Positions 14,106 to 23,371 of a DNA stretch of 43,377 nucleotides are shown piece by piece. The notes under the pieces were generated by a model. That model searched no databases. It was not told the origin of the DNA and worked only from the letters and a program-made list of their open reading frames with translations. The position numbers and the translations under genes were made by a program. This stretch comes from Bacteriovoracaceae bacterium (GTDB lineage Bacteria > Bdellovibrionota > Bacteriovoracia > Bacteriovoracales > Bacteriovoracaceae). Every line of letters begins with the position of its first letter. Position 1 is the stretch's first letter. The stretch covers positions 1 through 43,377 of the forward strand of contig QKCN01000080.1 in NCBI GenBank assembly GCA_003245675.1, given 5' to 3'.

Positions 14106-16175
14106 ATGAGCTTTTTAGAAAAATTAAAGCTTTTCACGAAAAATTCAGACATGGCCATGGCCATGGGACTTATTCTCATTTTAGGTGTAATGATTATTCC
14201 AATTCCACCTATCTTATTGGATTTTTTTCTAGCTGTTGTTATTGCTGCGGCCATCATGATTATGATGGTGTCCATTTATACTAAAAAGCCTCTTGATTTT
14301 TCTAGTTTTCCCGCAGTTTTATTGATCTCAACATTATTTCGTCTGTCTTTGAATATTGCTTCAACTCGTAACATTTTATTGCGTGCGGGAACGGATGGTG
14401 CAGCTGCTGCAGGAAGTATCATTCAGACTTTTGGTGACTTTGTTGTTGGTGGAAATTTTGCTGTCGGTTTGGTTATTTTCATTATTCTAGTGATTATTAA
14501 CTTTATCGTTATTACCAAAGGTGCGGGGCGCGTTGCTGAAGTGGCAGCTCGTTTTACTTTGGATGCGATGCCCGGTAAGCAAATGGCCATTGATGCCGAT
14601 TTGAATGCTGGTTTGATTAGTGAAGATGATGCTCGCAGACGTCGCTCTGAAGTTGCTCAAGAAGCAGACTTCTATGGGGCTATGGATGGTGCTTCTAAAT
14701 TCGTTCGTGGAGACGCTATTGCCGGTATCTTGATTACCTTGGTAAACATCATTGGTGGGATTATCGTTGGTGTTTGGCAAAATGGAATGAATTTCACTGA
14801 TGCAACTAAGATTTTTACTCTGTTAACGGTAGGCGATGGTCTCGTTTCTCAGGTACCAGCTCTTATTATTTCTGTTGCGGCCGGTATGATCATTACCCGT
14901 AACACTAGTGAAAAAAGCTTGGGCAAGCAGTTGGGTGACCAGTTTGGTGCGCATGGAAAATCTCTTTACATTGTTGCTGGAGCTCTTGTTCTTTTTGGTC
15001 TCATTGGGATGCCTAAGATTCCTTTTTGGGGCATGGCCGCATTGCTTGCCACAATTGCTTATCGTATGGATAAAGCAAAAGCACTTCAAGAAAAAGAAGC
15101 TCGTGATGCCGAAAGCCAACCCAAAAAAGTTACCAGTGAAAATATCGAAGATCTTTTGGCCCTTGAATTAGTTGAATTGGAAGTGGGCTACGGACTAGTT
15201 GGTTTAGTAGATGCAGAACAAAATGGGGATTTACTTGAAAGGATCACTCACATTCGCAAGCAGTTTGCTCTCGATTGGGGGGTTATTATTCCATCTGTTC
15301 GCATTCGCGATAACCTCGAATTAAAACCCGGTGGATATCAACTTAAGATCAAAGGAATTGTTGTCGCAGAAGGAGATCTTATGGTTGATCACTTCATGGC
15401 CATGGATCCAGGAACAGTGATTGAGCAAATTGATGGGGTTGAAACTCAAGAGCCAGTCTTTGGACTTCCTGCCGTTTGGATTACAGAAGAGCAACGTGAT
15501 GATGCACAGTTTAGTGGATACACAGTGGTGGATCTTTCAACGGTAATTGCAACCCATATTACTGAAATACTAAGAGTAAATCTTCATGAGCTATTTGGTC
15601 GCCAAGAGTTGGTTCGCGTATTGGATAACTTCAAAGAAAAATATCCTAAAATTGTTTCAGACCTTGTTCCTGAAATTGCTTCAATGGGATCAGTTCTTAA
15701 AGTATTACAAAATCTTCTTAAAGAAGGAATTTCTGTTCGTGATTTACGTACGATTTTAGAGGCAATGAGCGAATTTGGTGTCAAGGTTAAAGAACCTGAT
15801 GCCTTGACTGAATATGTGAGACAAGGTCTTTATCGTTCGATTACTGAGAGAATTAAATCCGAAAATGGTGATATCCCATTATTTACTTTGGATCGTGCTA
15901 TTGAGGAAACTCTTGCTAATAATTTAATTCAGACAGAATCTGGAATCCAACTTTCTTTGGATCCTCGAGTCACTCAAAATATTTTGGCAAGTCTGAATGA
16001 AAAAATTGAAGAAGCAACAAATATGGGAGAGAAGATGGTCGTTCTTTGTTCTCCAGTCATCAGACAACACTTCAAAAAATTGACAGAAAAATTTATACCG
16101 AACTTAGTCGTTGTTAGTCACAATGAGCTTAGTCCGGAAGTAAACATCCGCTCTTTGGGAACGGTGAGGTTGTAA
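14106..16175 (+). CDS. flhA: Flagellar export gate protein FlhA
   Basis: A 689-residue protein. The N-terminal half has about eight transmembrane helices with the FHIPEP signatures RLSLNIASTRNILL and, in the cytoplasmic loop, KGAGRVAEVAARFTLDAMPGKQMAIDADLNAG. The C-terminal cytoplasmic ring domain (about 350-689) contains IRIRDNLELKPGGYQLKIKG and the usual ending NIRSLGTVRL. It forms a nonameric ring that receives chaperone-substrate complexes. The length matches the family. One base separates it from flhF. Confidence 0.97.
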   Translation: MSFLEKLKLFTKNSDMAMAMGLILILGVMIIPIPPILLDFFLAVVIAAAIMIMMVSIYTKKPLDFSSFPAVLLISTLFRLSLNIASTRNILLRAGTDGAAAAGSIIQTFGDFVVGGNFAVGLVIFIILVIINFIVITKGAGRVAEVAARFTLDAMPGKQMAIDADLNAGLISEDDARRRRSEVAQEADFYGAMDGASKFVRGDAIAGILITLVNIIGGIIVGVWQNGMNFTDATKIFTLLTVGDGLVSQVPALIISVAAGMIITRNTSEKSLGKQLGDQFGAHGKSLYIVAGALVLFGLIGMPKIPFWGMAALLATIAYRMDKAKALQEKEARDAESQPKKVTSENIEDLLALELVELEVGYGLVGLVDAEQNGDLLERITHIRKQFALDWGVIIPSVRIRDNLELKPGGYQLKIKGIVVAEGDLMVDHFMAMDPGTVIEQIDGVETQEPVFGLPAVWITEEQRDDAQFSGYTVVDLSTVIATHITEILRVNLHELFGRQELVRVLDNFKEKYPKIVSDLVPEIASMGSVLKVLQNLLKEGISVRDLRTILEAMSEFGVKVKEPDALTEYVRQGLYRSITERIKSENGDIPLFTLDRAIEETLANNLIQTESGIQLSLDPRVTQNILASLNEKIEEATNMGEKMVVLCSPVIRQHFKKLTEKFIPNLVVVSHNELSPEVNIRSLGTVRL

Positions 16176-16176
16176 T

Positions 16177-17652
16177 ATGTACGTTGAAAAGTTTACGGGC
16201 GAAACCCTTGAAGAAACATTAAATCTGGTTAAGAAAAAATTAGGGCCAGAAGCGATTATTCTTAAAACGGTGACCAACAATGGTCTTAAGGGAGCGTTCA
16301 AGAAAAACAAAGTCGAAGTAACTGCTGCGATTAATGAAAGAGATTATGTGAAAAAAGCCCAAGTAGACCGTGTTTTTTCCCCAGACCAAAGAGAACAATT
16401 TTATCAATCTTCTTCTGCTGATATTGCGAAGAGTATCAATCAGTATAACCGAGCACCAACTGATGAGGGGCAATCTGGTGGTTACGGAAAACTTGGTTTG
16501 AATAAGATCGTTACAAAAGTGAGTCATATTGCACAAGAAACAAGTAAAAAAATTCAAAGTGGCTTAGATGATTTTCTAAGTGGCGATATGGAAATTAATC
16601 AAAATGATGCTAAAAAAATTAGTGATGATTTTGATGCTTTTTTACAAGGACAAGGAACTGCACCTTCGCCAGAACTTGCTCCAGCGGCGGAAGCAGTTAT
16701 GAAGCCTCGTGTTCAAGCTCCTGTGGCAGCAATGCCAGAGGTGCAAGTTGCGAGTGAAGAGCTTAAAGAAATGGGGATGCGCTTTGATGAGCAAAAAAAT
16801 AGAATTTCTCATTTGGAAGATAAAATTGGCGCACTTCTTGATAAAATTACAGAGCTAGAGGAGAGTGGGGCTAACAAGTATGAGCTAAAAACCATTCGCA
16901 ATCTACGTAATATGCTTTTAGGAATTGAGCTCTCTGAATCAGTTGTTAATTCCATTATCAAAAAAGCAAACTTTGAGCTTTCTACTGAAAAGTTGAAAGA
17001 TGAAGATGCTCTGTTTGAATTTGCACTTAAAGAAATTGCTCATGGCGTAGAAACTGCCAAAGTTGAATGGATTGAAGATTCTGCACCACAAATTGTTCTT
17101 CTTCTTTCTGAATGTTCTTCGGGACAAACAACTGCAGCTATGAAAATTGCATTAATGAAAGACAATGCGGAAGTTGTTTCTTATGGCAATCGTGGGGCAA
17201 GTATTGGCAATCAATTTCATCTAACAAGTTCTCTCTTTGGTGTAAAAGTTAGTCAGGCGAATTCTGTTGGGGAACTTTACAATGTTTGCCGCAATGGTTT
17301 AAAGGCCGGAAAAACTGTTATTATTGATTATCGACAGTTAGGAGCGGCAGATGAGGCCAAGATGCTACTAGAAGGGCTTCAACGTTCCTTTGAAGACATA
17401 AAAGTCTTACTTTGTCTTTCTGCCATCCATGCAGAAAATGTTAACAGAAAAATAATTTCCAGATACCAAGGAATGGCAGAAGGCGCTATAATGAATCATA
17501 TGGATTTGTGCATGAGCTACGGATCCATTTTTAATCTTCAGGCCAGTTCAGAAAATATGCCTTGGCTCTTTTTTGGAACTGGAGCAATGATCCCTGATGA
17601 TTTAGAACTTGCAAGTGCTGAAAGAATTTTAGCTGGCATGTTTAACTTTTAG
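16177..17652 (+). CDS. flhF: FlhF homologue with degenerate GTPase motifs
   Basis: A 491-residue protein at the flhF position between flhA and flhG. The start MYVEKFTGETLEETLNLVKKKLGPEAIILKT is classic FlhF. A long low-complexity/coiled-coil linker spans about 60-240 and an NG-like domain about 240-491. The SRP-type GTPase motifs are lost: the P-loop (normally GxxGxGKTT) reads SECSSGQTT at 311-319 with Gln317 for the essential Lys; DTAG is DYRQ at 384-387; TKLDE is NHMDL at 440-444. The C-terminal GAMIPDDLELASAERIL is recognisable. FlhF normally marks the pole for flagellum assembly through GTP-driven dimers with FlhG acting on it. The frame is open throughout, so it is not a pseudogene. Loss of GTP binding is inferred. 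Confidence 0.85.
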   Translation: MYVEKFTGETLEETLNLVKKKLGPEAIILKTVTNNGLKGAFKKNKVEVTAAINERDYVKKAQVDRVFSPDQREQFYQSSSADIAKSINQYNRAPTDEGQSGGYGKLGLNKIVTKVSHIAQETSKKIQSGLDDFLSGDMEINQNDAKKISDDFDAFLQGQGTAPSPELAPAAEAVMKPRVQAPVAAMPEVQVASEELKEMGMRFDEQKNRISHLEDKIGALLDKITELEESGANKYELKTIRNLRNMLLGIELSESVVNSIIKKANFELSTEKLKDEDALFEFALKEIAHGVETAKVEWIEDSAPQIVLLLSECSSGQTTAAMKIALMKDNAEVVSYGNRGASIGNQFHLTSSLFGVKVSQANSVGELYNVCRNGLKAGKTVIIDYRQLGAADEAKMLLEGLQRSFEDIKVLLCLSAIHAENVNRKIISRYQGMAEGAIMNHMDLCMSYGSIFNLQASSENMPWLFFGTGAMIPDDLELASAERILAGMFNF

Positions 17653-17696
17653 AAAAGTTTTAGGAAGAAACTTTTATTGTAGGAGACAGGAAGTCT

Positions 17697-18608
17697 ATGC
17701 GAGAAAATCTAGAACAAACCAGTAATTGGCTTTTATCTCAAAATTCTCAATTCTCACATTCGTATGCAAGCGAAGAAAAAATCTTTTCCGACAAAGCGAG
17801 AATTATTTCTGTGACAGGCGGGAAAGGAGGAGTTGGCAAAACTTCAATTTCAGTGAAGACTGCAATGGAGTTATCTGCCAAAGGTTACAAAGTATTATTG
17901 ATTGATTGTGATTACAATCTTTCTAATACATCAATTAAGCTTGGCATTCCTATGGACAATTCTTTTATGGAATTGATTACCGGAATGAAAGAGTTTGATG
18001 AGTGTTTGTACAAAGATGGAAATTTCCATTTGTTGATGGCCTGCAATGGTTCTCTTGAACTCTATGAAAGCCAATTTGAATTAGAGCAATTTATTATTGA
18101 TATTGTTAGAGCACATGAGCATGAATATGAATTTATCGTATTAGATTGCCCAGCAGGGCTTCAAAAAGAAACCTTAACGTTAAATGCCTATAGTGATGAT
18201 CGCTTTTTTGTGATTACACCTGATAAATCGTCAATCACAGATTCCTATTCTTTGATCAAAATTCTTTCTCAAAAATATGGAATCAAAGAGAATCATATTC
18301 TTGTCAACAAGGCAGAAAGTGCACGCCAATATAGCAAAGTTGTCGAAGCCGTAAGTGAAACCGTCGAGAATTTTTTAGGCGGAAGAACCCATGTTTTAGG
18401 GTACTTACAGAAGGCAGAATGCACAATTGATCGTTTTGATATGACATTTTTTTACGATAAGAGATCAAAGATTCATCATAATTTTTCTAAAGTGATTAAT
18501 GCTTACACCGAGAAGCTTGATGAAGCTTTGCTTCGGAGGAATGCTCATTGTTTTTCCGAAGGCAACGCAAGACACAGTGAACAGGATGTTCGTTCTATAA
18601 ATTTTTAA
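17697..18608 (+). CDS. flhG: MinD-like ATPase FlhG (flagellar number regulator)
   Basis: A 303-residue ParA/MinD-family ATPase. The deviant Walker A is GGKGGVGKTS (Lys43 and Lys48), followed by VLLIDCDYNLSNTSIKLGI and Walker B FIVLDCPAGLQKETL, so ATP binding and dimerisation residues are intact. The N-terminus MRENLEQTSNWLL may correspond to the DQAxxLR segment by which FlhG stimulates FlhF. FlhG normally limits flagellar number. GGAGACAGGAAG precedes the ATG. The contrast between an intact FlhG and a degenerate FlhF is unusual. Confidence 0.93.
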   Translation: MRENLEQTSNWLLSQNSQFSHSYASEEKIFSDKARIISVTGGKGGVGKTSISVKTAMELSAKGYKVLLIDCDYNLSNTSIKLGIPMDNSFMELITGMKEFDECLYKDGNFHLLMACNGSLELYESQFELEQFIIDIVRAHEHEYEFIVLDCPAGLQKETLTLNAYSDDRFFVITPDKSSITDSYSLIKILSQKYGIKENHILVNKAESARQYSKVVEAVSETVENFLGGRTHVLGYLQKAECTIDRFDMTFFYDKRSKIHHNFSKVINAYTEKLDEALLRRNAHCFSEGNARHSEQDVRSINF

Positions 18609-18623
18609 GGCAAGGAGAGCTAA

Positions 18624-19406
18624 ATGTCGTCATTAGCCCAGAAGCTAAAAAACCTTAAAGACTATCGTTCCACAATTGATCCAACAATTAAGGATCAGAT
18701 TATTGTTGAGTACGCACCATTGGTAAAGTACATTGCGCAGAAGATTGCTTCGCGTTTACCTGCCAATATCGAGCTTGATGATCTCATTTCTTGTGGTGTG
18801 ATTGGTCTAATGGATGCAATCGAAAAGTTTGACCCAAGTCGTGATAATAAATTCAAGACTTATGCAGAATTCAGAATTAGAGGGGCCATTTTGGACGAAC
18901 TTCGTTCACAAGATTGGGTACCTCGTTCTGTTCGTGAGAAGGCGAAGCTTATTGAAAAAGCTTATGCTAAGCTCGAGTCAGAATTGGGCAGAATGGCTAC
19001 AGATGAAGAGATGTGTGCTGAGCTCAATATGAATCAAGATGAGTTTCACGATCTTTTAAATAAAGCTAAATCAGTATCTCTCCTGAATATTGACGACACT
19101 TCACTTATGGGGAGAGGTGATAAGAATTTGATGTCTTCTCTTTTAGAAAATAGAAGAGGATCTAATCCATTCTCTGCCGTAACTTTTAAAAGAGCTCAAG
19201 ATAAGATTAAAGAAAGCATTAAGTCTTTGCCTGAAAAACATCGTCTTGTTCTCTCTTTATATTATTATGAAGATTTGAACTTAAAAGAAATTGGACAAGT
19301 TCTAGATGTGACTGAGTCTCGAGTTTCTCAAGTTCACACTCAAGCGATCTTAAAACTTAGATCAAAACTCAAAAATGAGTTTGAATCTATCGAGGATGTT
19401 GCTTAA
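18624..19406 (+). CDS. fliA: RNA polymerase sigma-28 factor FliA
   Basis: A 260-residue sigma factor of the FliA/WhiG group. Region 2 includes VKYIAQKIASRLPANIELDDLISCGVIGLMDAIEKFDP and YAEFRIRGAILDELRSQDWVPRSVR. Region 3 follows, and region 4 ends with LNLKEIGQVLDVTESRVSQVHTQAILKLR, the -35 binding helix-turn-helix. It directs late flagellar and chemotaxis promoters. AGGAGAG precedes the ATG. It is the last gene before the operon terminator. Candidate target promoters are seen at 4604 and 37456. Confidence 0.96.
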   Translation: MSSLAQKLKNLKDYRSTIDPTIKDQIIVEYAPLVKYIAQKIASRLPANIELDDLISCGVIGLMDAIEKFDPSRDNKFKTYAEFRIRGAILDELRSQDWVPRSVREKAKLIEKAYAKLESELGRMATDEEMCAELNMNQDEFHDLLNKAKSVSLLNIDDTSLMGRGDKNLMSSLLENRRGSNPFSAVTFKRAQDKIKESIKSLPEKHRLVLSLYYYEDLNLKEIGQVLDVTESRVSQVHTQAILKLRSKLKNEFESIEDVA

Positions 19407-19458
19407 TTGGTGAGTGAATACTCACAAAGTGAAGATATTACCGCATTTTTCCTTTTAT

Positions 19459-19502
19459 AAAATTCCTCTTTACCTATAATAAAGTAAAGAGGAATTTTTT
19501 TC
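19459..19502 (+). terminator. Intrinsic terminator of the flagellar operon
   Basis: A 13-base stem (AATTCCTCTTTAC at 19461-19473 pairing with 19484-19496) with a 10-base loop, followed at once by a run of T. It lies 55 bases after the fliA stop codon. Confidence 0.9.
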
Positions 19503-19600
19503 CTTTTTTGTATTTCCAAAATTTCACAAGTATGAAGAAAGACAGAATGTCGGCCTAGTGCTCTTCTATTTGTGCGATTCCATACTGGAAGGAGAATGGT

Positions 19601-21937
19601 GTGGATCTAAGACTGAAAGGTTTCAAATCTATTTCTTGGTTGTTTTTCTCAGGTTTTTTCCTGTTTGCACTTCTGTTGGGTGGAGCGTTTCATTATGCTT
19701 ATCAAGAGGGCTTCTATAACACGGAGAAAATTGCTTTTATTTCTAAAGCAGACACCAAAGTAAAAGAGTACATGGTAAAACTCCAGGAAGATCGATCACT
19801 TTTTGATGGTAAAGGGATTCATTACGAGGCTTTGCTGAGTCTTGCGTCTAGCTTGAATCAGGACTTGATTATCATGGAAGATTTTTTTACCCATGATTTT
19901 AGCAATCTCAAAAATCAAAATTCATCTTTATTATCAGAATTAAAAGTGGGCAAAAGTGCAACTCGCTTGGAAGATGTTTTTTCTATCTTTCACAAAAAAA
20001 TAGGCGACTTTCTTACCTTTGTTCAGGTTAATAATTGGAGAACTTTGACACGCATTACTCAGCGAATAGAAGCTCGTCTAAATGGACGTCATGCTCTTTC
20101 CAGTGAGCGTACCTATTTTATGGTGCGATCTATTGCTCAAGACGTTGAGCTGATGAGGCGAGTCACACAAGGGTCTGTTCTGACTGATGAGAATAAAAAT
20201 GATATCTTGGCCCGTTTGGATAAAATTAATCCAGAAGTCGAGCTATTAACAAAGGGCTCCACCCTCGAAAGAAGCATTACGGAAAAGCTGCTCTTATGGC
20301 GCAAGCAGGTTCTCGATGATTTAGCGCAAATTGCTCCAGAGCTTTCCTTGTTACAAGGTGAAATCTCTACCAAAGGAAGCTTCTTTTTTAAGGGAATGAT
20401 TGCATTGAGTTTAGCATCTTTTCTTTTGGGACTGATGGGATTTGTCTTTTTTAGAAAAAAGGTTCAACGCTTTAGCTCAGAGCTGGAAAGATCATTCGTT
20501 AATATTATCAAAGGAGGGGTATTAACGCCTTCTTTGCAAGATGGGTATTTACAAAATTTTTCACCTTGGTTTGCCCATGAATTAAAAAAACTAAATGCTT
20601 ATGTTCAAAAGAGAACGGGCATTGGTGATGTGCTATCTGATAGCTTTCCTTTTCCAGTCCTTTTTATTAATAATAATCTCAAAGCAGAGTGGTGTAACCA
20701 GGCGTTTGTTGAAGATTGGAAAATAAGTGCTGCCGATATTGAGGAAAGTTCTCTTACTTGGGATACCATTTCGGCAATGACCAATCTCAATGAGGTAAAT
20801 CCGGTACAAGATGCCATTATTTCTAGAGTCTCTGGTCTTTTTGAAATCAAGGTTTGGCCGGCCCAAAATGAAGCGGCTCGCTCATATGAACTTTATTCTA
20901 TTCCGGTCGAAATGAGTGGCTGCACCAAGGCCATGCTCATCTTTTATCCTTTAGAAGCATTTGAAAATGCCATGGATAGTATGAAAATTTCAATTGTTTC
21001 ACCTTTAAAAAATGCGATTCAAAATGTGATTGATGAATCTCCTTCTCAAGAGTTTTGGAGTGAGGAACAATTGGAGCGCTTTGAAGAAGAAGGAATTCAT
21101 GAAATTGTGGCGATGTTGGGAGAGTTAAAAAATCAATATTTATCACAAAAGAATGATGCCGAGTTATTTATCGAATCACTGGAATTGAAAAATCAAAAAG
21201 AGGAGCGCAAAGTTGCAGAACTCCAATTTTTGCTGCAAGAATCAAAGGAGCAACTGAAGTCTTTGATGAAACGTCTGCAGAATATCGGTTCGAGCCTAGA
21301 GGATTTCTTGAGTTTAGAGCAAATTGGTAAGGCAAAGGCATTAGAGGTTCATGGCAAATTTTCTCATGTCGCGGATAGCTTTAATCATCTATTAACAATT
21401 AATAATGATTACAAGCAGGCTTTACATGCTTCCCAAAAATCTATTCCTGAAATTAATCTTTTTAAAGAGGAAGTCAAAAAGAATCTTGAAGAGATGAAGA
21501 ATATTGAAAAGGGTATGGGGGCACAATTCGATGAATTGCGGCCGTATCGGCTTTTAGTTGCTGATGAAAAGCGTGAAGAATTTGATCATCGCATTCTAGA
21601 ATTTTCGTCTGAAGTTAAGCGTATGCGTTCTTCTCTTTCAATACTCGGTGACATGATGAGAAAGCTAGATGTTATTTTGTCTAAATCTCAGCTGCAAGTT
21701 CAGGAGCAATGTAAAGAGCAGAGCACCGAAAGGCAAAGTGTTGAGTTGGCAGTTTTAAACTCCGCTGAGGGGATAAAACTATTTTCGCAAAAACTAGGGC
21801 AAGAGTTACAAGAGATGAGTAAAGAGCAAAAACAATCCGAAGAAGAATTGCTTTCTCTTTTTCAAGATCTTTGTACTGGCGTTAAGGTTTTTAATAAAAA
21901 GGTATTTGTCGAATCAAGTGAAAATACATTGCAGTAG
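19601..21937 (+). CDS. Membrane PAS/coiled-coil sensor-like protein
   Basis: A 778-residue protein with GTG start after AAGGAGA. Topology: transmembrane helix about 13-33, a mostly helical periplasmic region of about 220 residues, a second helix about 258-282, then a cytoplasmic part. Residues about 340-455 look like a PAS domain (FPVLFINNNLKAEWCNQAFV). Residues about 470-770 are Glu/Lys/Gln-rich and should form long coiled coils. The architecture resembles a chemoreceptor or histidine kinase, but I see neither the conserved MCP signalling hairpin nor kinase H/N/G boxes. It follows the flagellar operon after its terminator, so a motility role is only suggested by position. No family recognised. 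Confidence 0.75.
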   Translation: MDLRLKGFKSISWLFFSGFFLFALLLGGAFHYAYQEGFYNTEKIAFISKADTKVKEYMVKLQEDRSLFDGKGIHYEALLSLASSLNQDLIIMEDFFTHDFSNLKNQNSSLLSELKVGKSATRLEDVFSIFHKKIGDFLTFVQVNNWRTLTRITQRIEARLNGRHALSSERTYFMVRSIAQDVELMRRVTQGSVLTDENKNDILARLDKINPEVELLTKGSTLERSITEKLLLWRKQVLDDLAQIAPELSLLQGEISTKGSFFFKGMIALSLASFLLGLMGFVFFRKKVQRFSSELERSFVNIIKGGVLTPSLQDGYLQNFSPWFAHELKKLNAYVQKRTGIGDVLSDSFPFPVLFINNNLKAEWCNQAFVEDWKISAADIEESSLTWDTISAMTNLNEVNPVQDAIISRVSGLFEIKVWPAQNEAARSYELYSIPVEMSGCTKAMLIFYPLEAFENAMDSMKISIVSPLKNAIQNVIDESPSQEFWSEEQLERFEEEGIHEIVAMLGELKNQYLSQKNDAELFIESLELKNQKEERKVAELQFLLQESKEQLKSLMKRLQNIGSSLEDFLSLEQIGKAKALEVHGKFSHVADSFNHLLTINNDYKQALHASQKSIPEINLFKEEVKKNLEEMKNIEKGMGAQFDELRPYRLLVADEKREEFDHRILEFSSEVKRMRSSLSILGDMMRKLDVILSKSQLQVQEQCKEQSTERQSVELAVLNSAEGIKLFSQKLGQELQEMSKEQKQSEEELLSLFQDLCTGVKVFNKKVFVESSENTLQ

Positions 21938-22537
21938 TTGCTGCAGTTTTTCTTCTAAATCCTCTTTTGTTCCTGTGTTGCGGAGAATGAAAGAGGATTT
22001 TTCTTTTTTTTCCTCTATATTTATCTGAGCTTGCAGCATTTTTTCAGCAAGTTGTTGGTCAATGGAGTCGCGCTCCATCAGGCGTTTAATTTGGACTTGA
22101 CGAGGTGAATAGACCAAAAGAGTTGCATCAACTCCGGTATCGAGTTTCTTTTCAAATAGCAGAGGGACATCATAAAAAAGATATTTAGCATTAGGGGGGA
22201 TTTCTTCACAAAAAGCTTGAGGCAGTTGTGGATAGAGAAAAGCCTCCAATTGTGTCAGTTTTCGGGGATCAGAAAAAGCATTTTGGCGCAAATGTTTAAA
22301 GTTAATTTGACCTTGCTCATCAATACTTTCAGGGCTGAGTTTTTGTATAAATGCTGTCGTTTCAGTTTTTTGATAGATCTTTTTGATTAGTTCATCGGCA
22401 CAAATGAGCGGATGACCTGCATTTTTTAATAAAGTAGAGACTGTGCTTTTTCCCGTGGCAATTCCCCCAGTCAGTCCAATGATGGGGACAGGGCATTGGT
22501 AGAGGCGATTTTCTTGGGAAAGCCTATTGAGCTTCAC
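21914..22537 (-). CDS. coaE: Dephospho-CoA kinase
   Basis: A 207-residue P-loop kinase that phosphorylates the 3'-OH of dephospho-CoA, the last step of coenzyme A synthesis. The P-loop IIGLTGGIATGKST is at about 19-32, followed by LICADELIKKIY (the CoaE D-x-D/E-like adenylate region) and FYDVPLLFEKKLD. The GTG start at 22537 has GAGGA at good spacing and overlaps the end of mazG by 14 bases. The N-terminus is about 15 residues longer than usual. Its 3' end overlaps the convergent 778-residue gene by 24 bases. Confidence 0.93.
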   Translation of the reverse strand: MKLNRLSQENRLYQCPVPIIGLTGGIATGKSTVSTLLKNAGHPLICADELIKKIYQKTETTAFIQKLSPESIDEQGQINFKHLRQNAFSDPRKLTQLEAFLYPQLPQAFCEEIPPNAKYLFYDVPLLFEKKLDTGVDATLLVYSPRQVQIKRLMERDSIDQQLAEKMLQAQINIEEKKEKSSFILRNTGTKEDLEEKLQQLLQCIFT

Positions 22538-23348
22538 CCTTATTCCTCTTTTTTATTTTGGTCCAGATTTCTTCCATTTCAATGGGGTTAGATTCATGTA
22601 CTGTTTTGCCTTCCAATCTGAGTTCGTCTTCAATGGCCTTAAAGCGCTTGATGAACTTGTAGTTTGCTTCGCGCAAAACTTCCTCTGGGTTGAAATTGAG
22701 ATGGCGGGCCAATTGGGCCACGGTAAAGAGCAAATCTCCTAGTTCTTCTCTGACATGCGAGAGGTCTTGTTCTGGATTTTTATTTAGTGAATGGATTTCA
22801 TCTTTAAATTCCTGCCACTCTTCTTCGACTTTTTCGATGACTTCATCAGGAGTGGTCCAGTCGAAGTTGAAAAGCTTTGTCTTCTTGCCAATTTTGTCTG
22901 CGCCAAAGAGCGAGGGAAATCTCAAAAAGGACTCATCTATTTCGTAGTGCTGCTTTTGAGCCTGTTCTTTTTCTTTCTTTTTGAGGATTTGCCAATTGTC
23001 TTTAACCTGCTCTGGCGTAATGGATGCTCCATCGGGATTACTAAAAACATGAGGGTGGCGGTAGATGAGTTTGTCGGCAATTCGTTTGGAAATGGACTCT
23101 AGCTTGAATTTTTCCTTTTCTTCCCCTAATTGCGCATGCAATAAAATTTGTAGAAGGACGTCTCCTAATTCTTCCTCCATATTGTCGAAGTCTTCTTTTT
23201 CGGCAGCATGGACAAATTCGTAGGTCTCTTCAATAAAAAAACGAAGCAAGCTCTGGTGAGTTTGTTTGAGATCCCAAGGGCAACCTTCCGTGGGGTGACG
23301 GAGTTTTTTTATCACTTCAACTAGGCGAGTAAATTCTTTTAATTCCAT
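22524..23348 (-). CDS. mazG: Nucleoside triphosphate pyrophosphohydrolase MazG
   Basis: A 274-residue house-cleaning enzyme that hydrolyses NTPs to NMP and PPi. It has two MazG repeats: LRHPTEGCPWDLKQTHQSLL with EETYEFVHAAEKED and EEELGDVLLQILLHAQ (about 15-75), and a second copy with EEWQEFKDEI and REELGDLLFTVAQLARHL (about 175-230). The acidic EExxE and ExxD metal sites are present in both. The length is typical. Its start codon is only 23 bases from that of the divergent ybeY. Confidence 0.95.
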   Translation of the reverse strand: MELKEFTRLVEVIKKLRHPTEGCPWDLKQTHQSLLRFFIEETYEFVHAAEKEDFDNMEEELGDVLLQILLHAQLGEEKEKFKLESISKRIADKLIYRHPHVFSNPDGASITPEQVKDNWQILKKKEKEQAQKQHYEIDESFLRFPSLFGADKIGKKTKLFNFDWTTPDEVIEKVEEEWQEFKDEIHSLNKNPEQDLSHVREELGDLLFTVAQLARHLNFNPEEVLREANYKFIKRFKAIEDELRLEGKTVHESNPIEMEEIWTKIKKRNKGEAQ

Positions 23349-23371
23349 AGAAGCCTATATATCATGTTTTT

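Noticed and set aside
16177-17652. FlhF considered as a frameshifted pseudogene
   Set aside because: The frame is open over 491 codons, conserved at both ends, and tightly spaced within the operon; only catalytic motifs are changed.
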